Below, one piece after another: positions 9,405 to 18,055 of a DNA stretch of 64,000 bases. The stretch is from Bradyrhizobium sp. AZCC 2176 (GTDB lineage Bacteria > Pseudomonadota > Alphaproteobacteria > Rhizobiales > Xanthobacteraceae): positions 2,170,001-2,234,000 of the forward strand of contig NZ_JAZHRX010000001.1 in assembly GCF_036924645.1 (NCBI RefSeq), written 5' to 3'. Under the pieces are notes generated by a model. The model worked only from the letters and a program-made list of their open reading frames with translations. It did not search any database and was not told the origin of the DNA. Position 1 is the stretch's first letter, and each line of letters begins with the position of its first letter. The translations under genes were made by a program, and so were the position numbers.

Positions 9405-10475
9405 TCAAGCAGATCGGGATGCTGTTGCATTGGTCTTGACGTACTCGAAGGTGCGCCCGTTATGAAGAACCGCCCAGGCGATGCGGGCGAGTTTGTTGGC
9501 GAGCGCAATCGCCAGCACGTTGTGGTGCAGCCGTTTTTTTGCTGCCTCGATCCATGACTTGAGGCCATAGCGTTCCCATTGCTTGGGCCCGACCTTGACC
9601 AACACGACCCAGGCTGCCTGAACAAACAGCGTGCGTAGATACCGATTGCCGCGCCTCGATATGCTACCGAGGATCGTTCGGTCGCCAGTCGACATCTGTT
9701 TTGGCACCAGTCCGAGCCAGGCGCCGAAGTCGCGGCCTTTCGAAAATGGATCGCCGGTGCCGATCGCCGCCACGATCGCACTCGAGATGAGCGGGCCGAT
9801 GCCGGGTATGCTCATCAGTCGCGCGCAGCCCTGGTCTTGCCGGGCCAGTGCTTCGATCTCGCTGGAGAGGCCCTCGATGCGCTCATCCAGCCGGCGCCAG
9901 TCTCCGGAAAGGTCCTCGATGATGCGCAACATGCGAGGCGAGAGCACGTCGGTGCGCTTGGCCAGGATGTCTGGCAACTCAGCACGCAGGAAGCGCAGCC
10001 CTTGGCGCACCGCAATCTCGCGCTCCAACAGGAACGCGCGGATCTGATTGATGATGCCGGTGCGCTGACTGACCAATCGCTCGCGCACCCGATGCAGGGC
10101 TTGCAGATCAAGCTGGTCGGCCGTCTTCGTCGCGACAAATTTCATCGTCGGGCGCTGCACTGCTTCGGCGATCGCTTCTGCATCGCGATAGTCATTCTTG
10201 TCGCCTTTGCAATACGGCCGCACGTATTTCGCCGGCATCAGCCGGGCGTCGTGGCCAAGCGCCTGAAGTTTGCGACTGAGATGATGCGCCCCGGTGCAGG
10301 CCTCCATGCCAATCAGACACGGCGGCAGGTTGGCAAGCCGCGCTTCCACTTGGCCACGCGACCACTTCTGGCGCAGCACCAGGGCTCCACGCCGATCTTG
10401 GCCGACGATGTGGAACGAATTCTTGCCGATATCGATGCCGATCACGGCGATTTTGCTGTTGAGTTTCTCGGACAT
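9405..10475 (-). CDS. IS110-family transposase
   Basis: This 356-residue transposase has an N-terminal DEDD RuvC-like domain: Asp in VIGIDIGKNSF near residue 15, Glu in IGMEACTGAHH and Asp residues in KGDKNDYRDAEAIAEA. The C-terminal domain has the HhH-like LMSIPGIGPLISSAIV and the conserved Ser region GSISRRGNRYLRTL. Length and motifs are intact, so it may be active. I choose the ATG at 10475 (MSEKLNSK) over the longer frame. The element lies between a frameshifted and an intact copy of a TolB/TPR regulator. IS110 elements lack simple terminal inverted repeats, and I could not define the ends. Confidence 0.92.
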   Translation of the reverse strand: MSEKLNSKIAVIGIDIGKNSFHIVGQDRRGALVLRQKWSRGQVEARLANLPPCLIGMEACTGAHHLSRKLQALGHDARLMPAKYVRPYCKGDKNDYRDAEAIAEAVQRPTMKFVATKTADQLDLQALHRVRERLVSQRTGIINQIRAFLLEREIAVRQGLRFLRAELPDILAKRTDVLSPRMLRIIEDLSGDWRRLDERIEGLSSEIEALARQDQGCARLMSIPGIGPLISSAIVAAIGTGDPFSKGRDFGAWLGLVPKQMSTGDRTILGSISRRGNRYLRTLFVQAAWVVLVKVGPKQWERYGLKSWIEAAKKRLHHNVLAIALANKLARIAWAVLHNGRTFEYVKTNATASRSA

Positions 10476-10561
10476 GGCGTGCTCCTTTGTCTTCGGTGCC
10501 CCTTGCCAGTTTGGCTCGCTGGCAGGGCTGGAGCACGGCCGGACCATCCCATTCTCGGACA

Positions 10562-12169
10562 TTATCCTTCCGGGACCCCGGCCATGCGCAAGCCCTTAGC
10601 AACGCGCTCGCGCCTGGCGCGGTAGGTTGGGTCATCGCTTTGTGGGTTGAGGCGGTATCGACGAATCGTGAAGGTCGGATCGAGCGCAAGTCCAGCTTTG
10701 GTGGCGGCCCGCGCCTCTTCCCGCGCGCCGAGCAGCGCCAGTGCTGCGCCGAGCGCGAAATGCGCGAGGGGATAGTTTCGGTTGGCCTCGAGACTCCGAC
10801 GGAACCAGCCGACCGCTTCGGCATCCGCCATGACCTGCAATTTTGCGAACCCGATCATCATGAGCCAATCGAAGGCAAACATGTCTCGTGGCGAGAGGCG
10901 AAACGCATCGTTCATGTGCGGCTCGATCTCGGCTCCGCGTCCAATATAAAACTTGCCCATTCCGATTTGCGCGTGCGCCTCGGCCAAATTGCGATCCAAC
11001 TCCAGCGCTCTCTCGCACTCCGCGATGCCTAGAGCGACGCGGTTCGAAGCCATAAGCGCGGTGGCCATGTACAAATGGGCCACCGCATGGTTCGGAGCGA
11101 TGGACAGCACCTTTATCAGCGTCGCCTCGGCAGTCGCAACAAGTACGGCCTTGTCGTCACTCATGTGTGCAACGCCAACTAGTAGATCCACTGCAGCGGT
11201 CCAGATCGTCGCCTCGAGATTGTCCGGATCGAGGGTAACCGCTCGCTCAAAAAGCCCGCGAGCCCTTGCCGCGTATTGCGGCGTCCACCCCTTGTACAAC
11301 CAAGTCTTGCCCTGGAAATACAAGTCCATCGAACTGGGGTGCGGGGATCGTTCCGAACGTCTTGCCTCCTGCTCAGTGAGTTCGGCATGCAAAGTGTTGG
11401 CAAGCCGTGAAACGATCTCGTCCTGCATGTCGAAGAGATCGGCGACAGTGTTGTCAAAACGGTCAGCCCACAGGTGCGCGCCGATTTTCGCATCCACGAG
11501 CTGAACATTCACCCGAAGGCGATTCCCGCTTCGTTGAACAGATCCTTCGAGCACATATCGCACACCCAGTTCTTGTCCGATCTGCTTGAGATTCGTCGGC
11601 TTCCCCTTGTAGGTGAACGCAGTGTGCCGGCCGATCACAAACGAGCCACGAATGCGGGACAGGTCCGTGGTTAGACTCTCGGTTATGCCATCGGCGAAGT
11701 AGTCCTGCGCGGGATCGTCGCTGAGGTTGGCAAAGGGCAGCACAACGATGGAAAGATGAGGCGATGAGGCTGAGATGGGTGAGTTGCGGCCTTGCTCGCG
11801 CTCGGCACCGGTGGGAGCTGCGGGCCCCTCCGTCTCCCGCACCGAACCAATAAAGCGGAAGCCTTTGCGCGGCAGCGTCTTGATCAGACGCTGTTCCTCG
11901 CCGCAATCGCCAATGACGGTCCGAGCCGCATTCAGGCGGGTCGTTACCGCAGCATCGGAAACGATGCGTCCATTCCAGATCCACGCCACCAGATTGTCCT
12001 TGCTGACGACACGGTCCCTGTTTCGGATCAGATAGCCGAGCAAGTCGAAGACCTGGGGAGTCGTCCGGATCACTTCGGGCCCGCGTCGTAGCTCGCGCAG
12101 ATCGGTGTCGAAAGAGCAATCCTCGAAGAAATAGCGCAAGGTCCACTCCCCGTTTGTCTCCCTGACCAT
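10562..12169 (-). CDS. winged-helix/TolB-like/TPR transcriptional regulator
   Basis: This 535-residue protein has three parts. A winged helix of the CadC/OmpR C-terminal type covers about 10-110 (FEDCSFDTD, TTPQVFDLLGYLIRNRDRVVS, TLPRKGFRFIG). A TolB-like N-terminal domain covers about 140-245 (LSIVVLPFANLSDDPAQDYF, GVRYVLEGSVQR, HLWADRFD). TPR repeats run from about 280 to 515. No nucleotide-cyclase domain is present, although such proteins are often labelled adenylate cyclase. It is cytoplasmic, with no membrane helix seen. It is an inverted paralogue of the broken gene at 7256-8803, across the IS110 gene. Targets and signal are unknown. Confidence 0.85.
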   Translation of the reverse strand: MVRETNGEWTLRYFFEDCSFDTDLRELRRGPEVIRTTPQVFDLLGYLIRNRDRVVSKDNLVAWIWNGRIVSDAAVTTRLNAARTVIGDCGEEQRLIKTLPRKGFRFIGSVRETEGPAAPTGAEREQGRNSPISASSPHLSIVVLPFANLSDDPAQDYFADGITESLTTDLSRIRGSFVIGRHTAFTYKGKPTNLKQIGQELGVRYVLEGSVQRSGNRLRVNVQLVDAKIGAHLWADRFDNTVADLFDMQDEIVSRLANTLHAELTEQEARRSERSPHPSSMDLYFQGKTWLYKGWTPQYAARARGLFERAVTLDPDNLEATIWTAAVDLLVGVAHMSDDKAVLVATAEATLIKVLSIAPNHAVAHLYMATALMASNRVALGIAECERALELDRNLAEAHAQIGMGKFYIGRGAEIEPHMNDAFRLSPRDMFAFDWLMMIGFAKLQVMADAEAVGWFRRSLEANRNYPLAHFALGAALALLGAREEARAATKAGLALDPTFTIRRYRLNPQSDDPTYRARRERVAKGLRMAGVPEG

Positions 12170-12235
12170 CTCGGGTGGCTCCGCGCCATGAGAATAAACC
12201 GCCGGTTTCTAAAATGTAAGCCGCATGGCTGCTTG

Positions 12236-12331
12236 TGGCACGTTTGAGACATCCGACAGACCCTGAGCATGTCTGTTTATGGGGGTAGACCGGAAGTGGC
12301 TGACCGACTGCCAAAACGGCGCTTTTGACCC
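12236..12331 (+). repeat. intergenic repeat, copy 2
   Basis: Starts TGGCACGTTTGAGACATC, contains GGGGGTAGACCGGAAGTGG and ends CGCTTTTGACCC. It is clearly related to 8866-8964 and more weakly to 5047-5143. It lies just before a tRNA-Arg fragment, in the upstream region of the regulator at 10562-12169. Confidence 0.6.
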
Positions 12332-12373
12332 TTTTCAGACTTACGGGCGTGCCGAATGTCCGCTTCGCGCGAA

Positions 12374-12426
12374 GAGCTGTCCTCCGAAGGCAAAGGTCAC
12401 ACGTTCGAATCGTGTCGGGTGCGCCA
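12374..12426 (+). pseudogene. 3' fragment of a tRNA-Arg (CCG) gene, likely attachment site
   Basis: The 53 bases from GAGCTGTCCTCCGAAGGC to GTGTCGGGTGCGCCA match the anticodon arm (loop with CCG), variable loop, perfectly paired T arm (ACACG-TTCGAAT-CGTGT) and 3' acceptor of a tRNA-Arg. The 5' acceptor strand and D arm are absent upstream, so it is not a working tRNA. Integrating elements commonly carry exactly this 3' part of their target tRNA. Bases 12403-12420 are repeated exactly at 3095-3112. Confidence 0.65.
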
Positions 12427-12860
12427 GATCCTCCTTACTTTACAGCGCGATATGCGAGTCTTGACCAAGACTCCAGCTTTGTCGCATTCGAGCGAGTAAG
12501 CAATCTGGAGAAAATCGTCGCCCCGTGCAAATTGCGTGGCAACCTGATGTGTCGGTTGGAAGCTCGCTATTCTGAAAACAGCGATCGTTTCTACAAGCGG
12601 TCGGATTGGCGCTATCAGTGCTGGTTGGTCCAGTCCAAAAGGAAGTTCGGACTGGTTCCAGTTTACGGGAGCTAGCGATATCTATTCCACACCTCAACGA
12701 CCGCCTTGCGCCAGAAGCGGTCCCCTCGGGCAAAGCCCGTCCTTGACCGTTAAGATCACGATGCGCAGACGTCGCGAATTCATAACGTTGGTCTATGAGG
12801 CGCCGCCTGAGAAGTTCGCGGAATGTGTTGCAACGATCGGTTGAACTCGCCAACGTCAGT
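12427..12860. other. about 430 bp without a recognisable gene
   Basis: The open frames here (for example minus 12440-12853) show no domain, motif or ribosome site I recognise. The region follows the tRNA-Arg fragment and may be decayed mobile DNA. Confidence 0.4.
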
Positions 12861-13799
12861 TTATCGGCTACCGGGAATAAATCCGGGCACGCCGGTCGTC
12901 ACCACGGAGTTGAACCTGACGCTGGTGGTAATGCGGTCCCGAATCTCCCGAATGGCGTCTTCGGGCAGGGCCGAAATGTCAAAGCTCTCCTGGATACGCT
13001 GGGGTTTGGTCGAGGTGGTCAGGAAAGCGGTGCCGCGCTGTACGGCCCAGGCAAGCGCGACTTGAGCCGGTGTCTTGTGCAGACGCTCTGCGATGGCTGT
13101 AATCACCGGGTCGGCCAATAAGTTTGGCTCCATGGCATGTCCCAGCGCCGCAAACGCCTGCAGTACAATCCCGTGCTCCCGACAGAAGTCGAGCAACTCC
13201 CATTCGGGAAGATACGGATGCGATTCGACCTGCACCATGGCAGGCCTGATCCGCGCGGCCGCAACGATCTCCCGCAGCTTCACCAAGGTAATGTCCGATA
13301 GACCGATCGACCTGCAATGACCATCGTCCACAAGGCGCTCCATCGCCCGCCACGTCTCGACAAGCGTGACACCTGGATCATAGATCACCCGGCCGCGCTC
13401 GTCCCTCGGGTCCTGTTCGTCGCCGGGTCGAAAGGCAAAGGGCGTATGGATGATGTAACAGTCGATATAGTCGAGTTGCAGTCGCCGGCGACTGGCATCG
13501 AAGGCTGGCCTCACCCGCTCTGAACGATGGTTGGTGTTCCATAGCTTGGTGGTAACGAACAGGTCCTGGCGCAGTAGCGTCCCCGCCGTAAAGGCTTCCT
13601 GAATCGCCTCGCCAACTGCCGCTTCGTTGCGGTACCGCTCCGCACAATCGAGATGTCGAAATCCTGCCTCCAGTGCGGCCCTGGTTGCCTGTTTGGTTGC
13701 GAGAGGATCCGGAATGAGCGTGCCAAACCCCGCAGCGGGAATCGGGCCAGATCCGTGGGTGGGAATCCTCGCATAACGAAGCATATCGGGCGTTGTCAT
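12861..13799 (-). CDS. aldo/keto reductase
   Basis: This 312-residue NADPH-dependent oxidoreductase has the complete AKR catalytic set: Asp51 and Tyr56 in HLDCAERYRNE, Lys85 in VTTKLWN and His118 in YIIHTPF. Cofactor-binding segments are seen near SIGLSDIT and TKPQRIQES. It reduces aldehydes or ketones; the substrate is not evident. It is the last gene of the minus-strand operon that starts with the epoxide hydrolase at 20279, which fits a role in reducing reactive carbonyls. About 60 bp separate it from the preceding SnoaL-like gene. Confidence 0.88.
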   Translation of the reverse strand: MTTPDMLRYARIPTHGSGPIPAAGFGTLIPDPLATKQATRAALEAGFRHLDCAERYRNEAAVGEAIQEAFTAGTLLRQDLFVTTKLWNTNHRSERVRPAFDASRRRLQLDYIDCYIIHTPFAFRPGDEQDPRDERGRVIYDPGVTLVETWRAMERLVDDGHCRSIGLSDITLVKLREIVAAARIRPAMVQVESHPYLPEWELLDFCREHGIVLQAFAALGHAMEPNLLADPVITAIAERLHKTPAQVALAWAVQRGTAFLTTSTKPQRIQESFDISALPEDAIREIRDRITTSVRFNSVVTTGVPGFIPGSR

Positions 13800-13858
13800 G
13801 GTCTTACTCCCTTGTATTAGGCGCCCACGCCCGTGCCGCTCAGTCGCGCTTCAGCAAG

Positions 13859-14341
13859 TCATGCAATTTGGCCCAACGCCGCTCCAAAAATTGTCTTCTG
13901 GTAGGCGGCGAGCAGCCCGGGCTCTTCGATTGAGCCATGGTGGTGCAACTGACGCCAGGTACCGCCACGCCGTGTAAACCAGCGCGTCGTACGGAATCGA
14001 ACCTCCATCTTCGCCTCGAGGGTGACACACGTGCCTTTTTCCCGACCGACGAACAGATGCCAATCGTCGCCGCCCTGGCTGGTGAAGTCGTGGAAGGTCA
14101 CCTGGACTATCGCGGGCCCGTCGAACAATTTCATATAGCCCTCACTGATGGCCTGCCAACCACGCCGGATACCGCCCATCGGGTTGTCCATGCTGGGTGC
14201 GTTCCCCTGTTCCCAGTTGGCCGCGAGCCCATCAAGGTCCCGCGCGTTGAAGGCTTTGTAGAACCCGATCAGGGCATCTAGTGCATCGCCGCGACCGCTT
14301 TGCGTTTCGCGTCCCGTAATCTCGGTCAATGTTGCCGTCAT
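13859..14341 (-). CDS. SnoaL/NTF2-like protein
   Basis: A 160-residue protein with the NTF2-like cone fold of the SnoaL group: LDALIGFYKAFNARDLDGLA, the WQAISEGYMKLFDGP segment, KMEVRFRTTRWFTR and TWRQLHHHGSIEEP. The last two are typical of strands in small SnoaL-type isomerase or hydrolase proteins and stress-associated NTF2 proteins. I choose the ATG at 14341, with GGAG nine bases upstream. It lies in the middle of the eight-gene operon. The activity is unknown. Confidence 0.75.
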   Translation of the reverse strand: MTATLTEITGRETQSGRGDALDALIGFYKAFNARDLDGLAANWEQGNAPSMDNPMGGIRRGWQAISEGYMKLFDGPAIVQVTFHDFTSQGGDDWHLFVGREKGTCVTLEAKMEVRFRTTRWFTRRGGTWRQLHHHGSIEEPGLLAAYQKTIFGAALGQIA

Positions 14342-14376
14342 GATGTTTCTCCGTCCGCAATAGAGCCGCACTTCAA

Positions 14377-14820
14377 TCACACCCGCAGCGCTTGCGCTGG
14401 CTGCCCACGTGGGTCGTCGTGCACGTCATGATATTCGAGGCCGAGCGGACCGATTGCGGAGACCTGGGTGACGTATTCACCGGACTTCGCCCAGTGGAAA
14501 TGCCAGGTTTCGCCAGGCAGCACGATGACACTGCCCGGTGGATAAGCCGTCACCTTGTCGCCATCAAATTTCTCCCCAAGGCCGATGTAGAACACGCCCG
14601 ACATCACCGTGTAGATGCGGTCCTCCGGATGCTTGTGCGGCATCAGCCTGGTGCCACCGGGCACCTTGACGCGGACCACATAGGGTCCCGGCTCCGCCGG
14701 ATGGCCGACCATCACGGCCAGGCGCGCACCTGAAGGAAACGCAGGGAACCGTTTCCACGCGATGTCCTCGGGAAGTACCGCCCTGAATGTCGACTGATCC
14801 GGTTGATGGTTGCGGGCCAT
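14377..14820 (-). CDS. cupin-domain protein
   Basis: This 147-residue single-domain cupin has motif 1 in MPHKHPEDRIYTVMSGVFYIG and motif 2 in LPGETWHFHWAKSGEY. The His residues and Glu form a likely metal site. The ATG at 14820 follows an AAGGAG ribosome site, and the gene starts 22 bp after the OsmC gene. Small cupins of this kind act as dioxygenases, isomerases or stress proteins. No substrate can be assigned. Confidence 0.8.
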   Translation of the reverse strand: MARNHQPDQSTFRAVLPEDIAWKRFPAFPSGARLAVMVGHPAEPGPYVVRVKVPGGTRLMPHKHPEDRIYTVMSGVFYIGLGEKFDGDKVTAYPPGSVIVLPGETWHFHWAKSGEYVTQVSAIGPLGLEYHDVHDDPRGQPAQALRV

Positions 14821-14842
14821 GACGTCATCTCCTTCTTGATGG

Positions 14843-15268
14843 TTACTGGACGAGCTTCGCGTCCAGCATGATCGTGGCGTTGAGCACCTTCGATACCGGG
14901 CAGTTCTTCTCGGCCTCTCCCGCGATGCGGGCAAAGCCGGCGTCGTCGAGGTTGGGCACCTTGCCACGCAAGGTGAGAACCGACTTGCTGATCTTGAATC
15001 CCTGACCGTCCGGATCCAACGTCACCGCAGCCTCGGTGGAGAGTTCTGTCGGGTTGAACCCGGCAGCCTGCAAACCGAACGCCAATGCCATTGTGAAGCA
15101 GCCGGCATGGGCCGCCGCGATCAGCTCTTCCGGATTGGTGCCCTTCTCGTTCTCGAAGCGGGTCTTGAAGGAATACGGGGTGGCGTCGAGTACGCCTGAC
15201 TCGCTGGTCAGCTGGCCGTCCCCTGCGCGCCCCGTACCGTGCCAAACTGCTCTTGCCTTGCGGATCAT
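14843..15268 (-). CDS. osmC: OsmC-family peroxiredoxin
   Basis: This 141-residue protein matches OsmC/Ohr peroxidases, which reduce organic hydroperoxides with two Cys residues, here in AAHAGCFTMALAFGL and EKNCPVSKVLN. The N terminus MIRKARAVWHGTGRAGDGQ and GVLDATPYSFKTRFE favour the OsmC branch over Ohr. I choose the ATG at 15268 with GGGGAG upstream. It sits in the epoxide-hydrolase/molybdenum-hydroxylase operon and supports a stress or detoxification role for the operon. Confidence 0.88.
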   Translation of the reverse strand: MIRKARAVWHGTGRAGDGQLTSESGVLDATPYSFKTRFENEKGTNPEELIAAAHAGCFTMALAFGLQAAGFNPTELSTEAAVTLDPDGQGFKISKSVLTLRGKVPNLDDAGFARIAGEAEKNCPVSKVLNATIMLDAKLVQ

Positions 15269-15338
15269 TGCCGTTCTCCCCGCTAATTCTGCCAGCAGCC
15301 CCACACGGAATTGTGCGAGACCGCTTCATTGTCGTTAA

Positions 15339-17516
15339 TCAGGCCGGTTGCTTCAGCACATTGCTATCGACCGGCATCTTGCGCAGCCGCTTGCCGGTGG
15401 CGGCGAAGATCGCGTTGGCGATCGCCGGAACGATCAATGACGTTCCCGTCTCACCCATTCCGCCGGGCAACTCCGCACTTTTCACGATGTGCACGTCAAT
15501 CGCCGGCGCTTCGTTCATGCGCAGCATCTGGTAGGTATCGAAATTGGCTTGTTCGACGCGCCCGTTCTTCAGCGTAATCTCGCCATACAGCGCTGCGGTC
15601 GTGCCGAAGATGACACCGCTCTGCAGCTGCGCTTGCACCGTGTCGGGATTGACGACCGTGCCGCAGTCCATGGCGCAGACGACCCGATGAACCCGGACAT
15701 TTCCATCTTTGGAAACCTCGACCTCGGCCACCTGCGCCATGTAGCTGCCGAATACGAATTGCAGCGCAACCCCGCGGCCTCTGCCCTTGGGCATGGCCTG
15801 TCCCCAGCCCGACTTTTCTGCGGCGAGATCGAGCACGGCCCTGGCGCGCGGCGACTTGCCGAGCAACGCTCGACGATAAGCCACGGCATCCTGCTTTGCC
15901 GTTGCTGCAAGCTCGTCGACAAAACTTTCGGTGACGAACACATTGTGCGATGGCCCGACGCTGCGCCAGAAGCCGGTCGGGATCCCCGGCGGTTCCACGC
16001 GCGTAAACTGCACATGGAAATTCGGCAGGTCATAGACCAGATCGATCGCACCTTCCGTCGAGTCGGGATCGAGGCCGTCCTTGAAACCCGGCGGCAGCCA
16101 TCGCGCGATCACCGAAGGGCCCGCAAAACGGTTCTTCCAGGCCACCGGCCTGCCCTGCCCGTCCAGCCCCGCTGAAATGCGGTCGAACCAATAGGGCCGG
16201 TACATGTCGTGCTGGATGTCCTCCTCACGGGTCCACACCACCTTCACGGGACCTTCAACATGTCTGGCGATCTGGACCGCGCGAACCGCGCAGTCAGCCT
16301 CCAGCCGCCGGCCAAAGCCGCCGCCGAGCAAATGATTGTGGACGATGACCTTCGCAGGCGGCAGGCCGGCAGCCTCCGCGGCCATCGTCTGGACTCGCGC
16401 GATCGCCTGGGTCCCGATCCAGATTTCGCACTCATCGTTGCGAAAGTGCACCGTGCAGTTCATCGGCTCCATTGTGGCGTGGGCGAGGAATGGAAGGTGG
16501 TACGCCGCCTCAACCTTGATGACGGCTTCTGCGATGGCCTTGTCCGCGTCACCGATGTTTTGCGCCACCGCGCCCGACCCCAGGGTTGCTTGCTCCAGTT
16601 CGCGCGCGACCGCCTCCGAGGAAAGGCCGGCATGCGGACCGTCATCCCATTCAATCTTGAGCGCTGCCAAACCTTTCTTGGCCGCGCCCATATGATCGGC
16701 CACGACCGCAACGGCATCATCGAGCCGGACGATCTGGCGCACACCCTTGACAGCCTTGGCCGCAGTATCATCGAGGCTCTTGACCCGGCCGCCGAATGCC
16801 GGCGATTGCGCCAATGTTGCAATCTTCACACCGGGCGGGCGCGCATCGATGCCATAGCGGGCCGTGCCATTCACCTTGCCGGATACGTCGAGGCGCCTTG
16901 CCGGCGTGCCAATCAGCTTGAAATCCTCAGGCCGCTTCAACGTGACGCTTTCGGGCACCGCCATCTGCGCCGCGTCGGCAGCCAGCTCGCCGTATTTCAG
17001 ATGCCGCCCAGACGCGTCATGGATCACCTCGCCATCCTGTGCGCGGCAGGATTTCGGATCCACGTTCCAGCGCCGAGCGGCGGTGGCGACCAACATTGTC
17101 CGCGCAGTCGCACCTGCCTCGCGCAGCGGCTTCCACCCTCCGCGCATCGCGTTTGAATTGCCGGTCGCCTGCACGCCGAGCAGCGGATTGGCGTAGAGTT
17201 TCTCGTTCGGCGGCGCGTGCTCAAGGCGCACCTGTTTCAGGTTCACTTCGAGTTCTTCAGCGATCAGCATCGGGATCGAGGTGTAGGTACCCTGCCCCAT
17301 CTCGACATAGGGCATGGCCAGGACAACCTGTCCGTCGCTACCGATACGGATGAAGGCGTTCGGTGCGAAGTCCCCGGGAGCCCCGGCCTCGCTTTGACCG
17401 AATGGCAGGTTCAAGCTTAACACCAGGCCTCCACCAAGCGCAGCAGCGCTCGCCAGGAAACCACGCCGCGACAAATTGGTATCATCGGAACACGAGGCGA
17501 TGCGATCAGCCGTCAT
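15339..17516 (-). CDS. molybdenum hydroxylase large subunit (isoquinoline 1-oxidoreductase/aldehyde dehydrogenase type)
   Basis: This 725-residue molybdopterin-binding subunit of the xanthine oxidase family starts with a twin-arginine signal (NLSRRGFLASAAALGGG) that sends it to the periplasm. Characteristic segments include PYVEMGQGTYTSIPMLIAEE, HNHLLGGGFGRRLEADCAV, FWRSVGPSHN and the end GETGTSLIVPAIANAIFAATGKR, where the Glu of GMGETG is the usual catalytic base. It hydroxylates an aldehyde or N-heterocycle. The ATG follows the stop codon of the 2Fe-2S partner after one base, so the two form a heterodimer. No FAD subunit is encoded next to it, as expected for the IorAB type. Confidence 0.9.
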   Translation of the reverse strand: MTADRIASCSDDTNLSRRGFLASAAALGGGLVLSLNLPFGQSEAGAPGDFAPNAFIRIGSDGQVVLAMPYVEMGQGTYTSIPMLIAEELEVNLKQVRLEHAPPNEKLYANPLLGVQATGNSNAMRGGWKPLREAGATARTMLVATAARRWNVDPKSCRAQDGEVIHDASGRHLKYGELAADAAQMAVPESVTLKRPEDFKLIGTPARRLDVSGKVNGTARYGIDARPPGVKIATLAQSPAFGGRVKSLDDTAAKAVKGVRQIVRLDDAVAVVADHMGAAKKGLAALKIEWDDGPHAGLSSEAVARELEQATLGSGAVAQNIGDADKAIAEAVIKVEAAYHLPFLAHATMEPMNCTVHFRNDECEIWIGTQAIARVQTMAAEAAGLPPAKVIVHNHLLGGGFGRRLEADCAVRAVQIARHVEGPVKVVWTREEDIQHDMYRPYWFDRISAGLDGQGRPVAWKNRFAGPSVIARWLPPGFKDGLDPDSTEGAIDLVYDLPNFHVQFTRVEPPGIPTGFWRSVGPSHNVFVTESFVDELAATAKQDAVAYRRALLGKSPRARAVLDLAAEKSGWGQAMPKGRGRGVALQFVFGSYMAQVAEVEVSKDGNVRVHRVVCAMDCGTVVNPDTVQAQLQSGVIFGTTAALYGEITLKNGRVEQANFDTYQMLRMNEAPAIDVHIVKSAELPGGMGETGTSLIVPAIANAIFAATGKRLRKMPVDSNVLKQPA

Positions 17517-17517
17517 G

Positions 17518-17988
17518 TCAGCCTCCCTTTGCGTTCGCTTGCGCGGCAAGCTTGATCGCTTCGCGGATGCGCACATAAGTCCCGCAGCGGCAGATATTCC
17601 CGCTCATGGCGTCATCGATATCCGCATCGGTGGGATGCGGATTGCCCGCGAGCAGCGCCGACGCAGACATGATCTGTCCGGACTGACAGTAGCCGCACTG
17701 CACGACTTCATGTTCGAGCCACGCCTTCTGGATTTTTGCGCCAGACGCCGTAGCGCCGATCGCTTCAATTGTCGTGACCATGGACTTATCGATGCTGTCG
17801 ATTGGCGTGACACATGATCGCGTCGCGACGCCATCGATATGCACCGTGCAGGCGCCGCACAGCGCCGCGCCACAGCCGAATTTCGTGCCAGTCATGCCGA
17901 GGACGTCGCGCAGCACCCATAGCAGCGGCGTATCGCCATCGACGTCGATGCTATGCGGGTTTCCGTTAATATTTATGGTGAAAGCCAT
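17518..17988 (-). CDS. molybdenum hydroxylase 2Fe-2S subunit (IorA-like)
   Basis: This 156-residue subunit carries two 2Fe-2S clusters: a plant-type motif ([17 protein letters not shown] ... SC) and a second set in [12 protein letters not shown] and [13 protein letters not shown]. It passes electrons from the molybdenum site to an acceptor, probably cytochrome c or a quinone in the membrane. It has no signal peptide of its own and is probably carried by the Tat signal of its partner at 15339-17516. It is the third gene of the operon. Confidence 0.92.
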   Translation of the reverse strand: MAFTININGNPHSIDVDGDTPLLWVLRDVLGMTGTKFGCGAALCGACTVHIDGVATRSCVTPIDSIDKSMVTTIEAIGATASGAKIQKAWLEHEVVQCGYCQSGQIMSASALLAGNPHPTDADIDDAMSGNICRCGTYVRIREAIKLAAQANAKGG

Positions 17989-18055
17989 CTATTCTCTCCT
18001 TTCGCTCCTGATCGGGGCCTGCACCACGCTGCAGGCCACGCTGTTTCAGACCAGC

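Noticed and set aside
12440..12853. 137-residue minus-strand open frame
   Set aside because: No start region, no ribosome site and no recognisable domain. It lies in decayed DNA behind the tRNA-Arg fragment.
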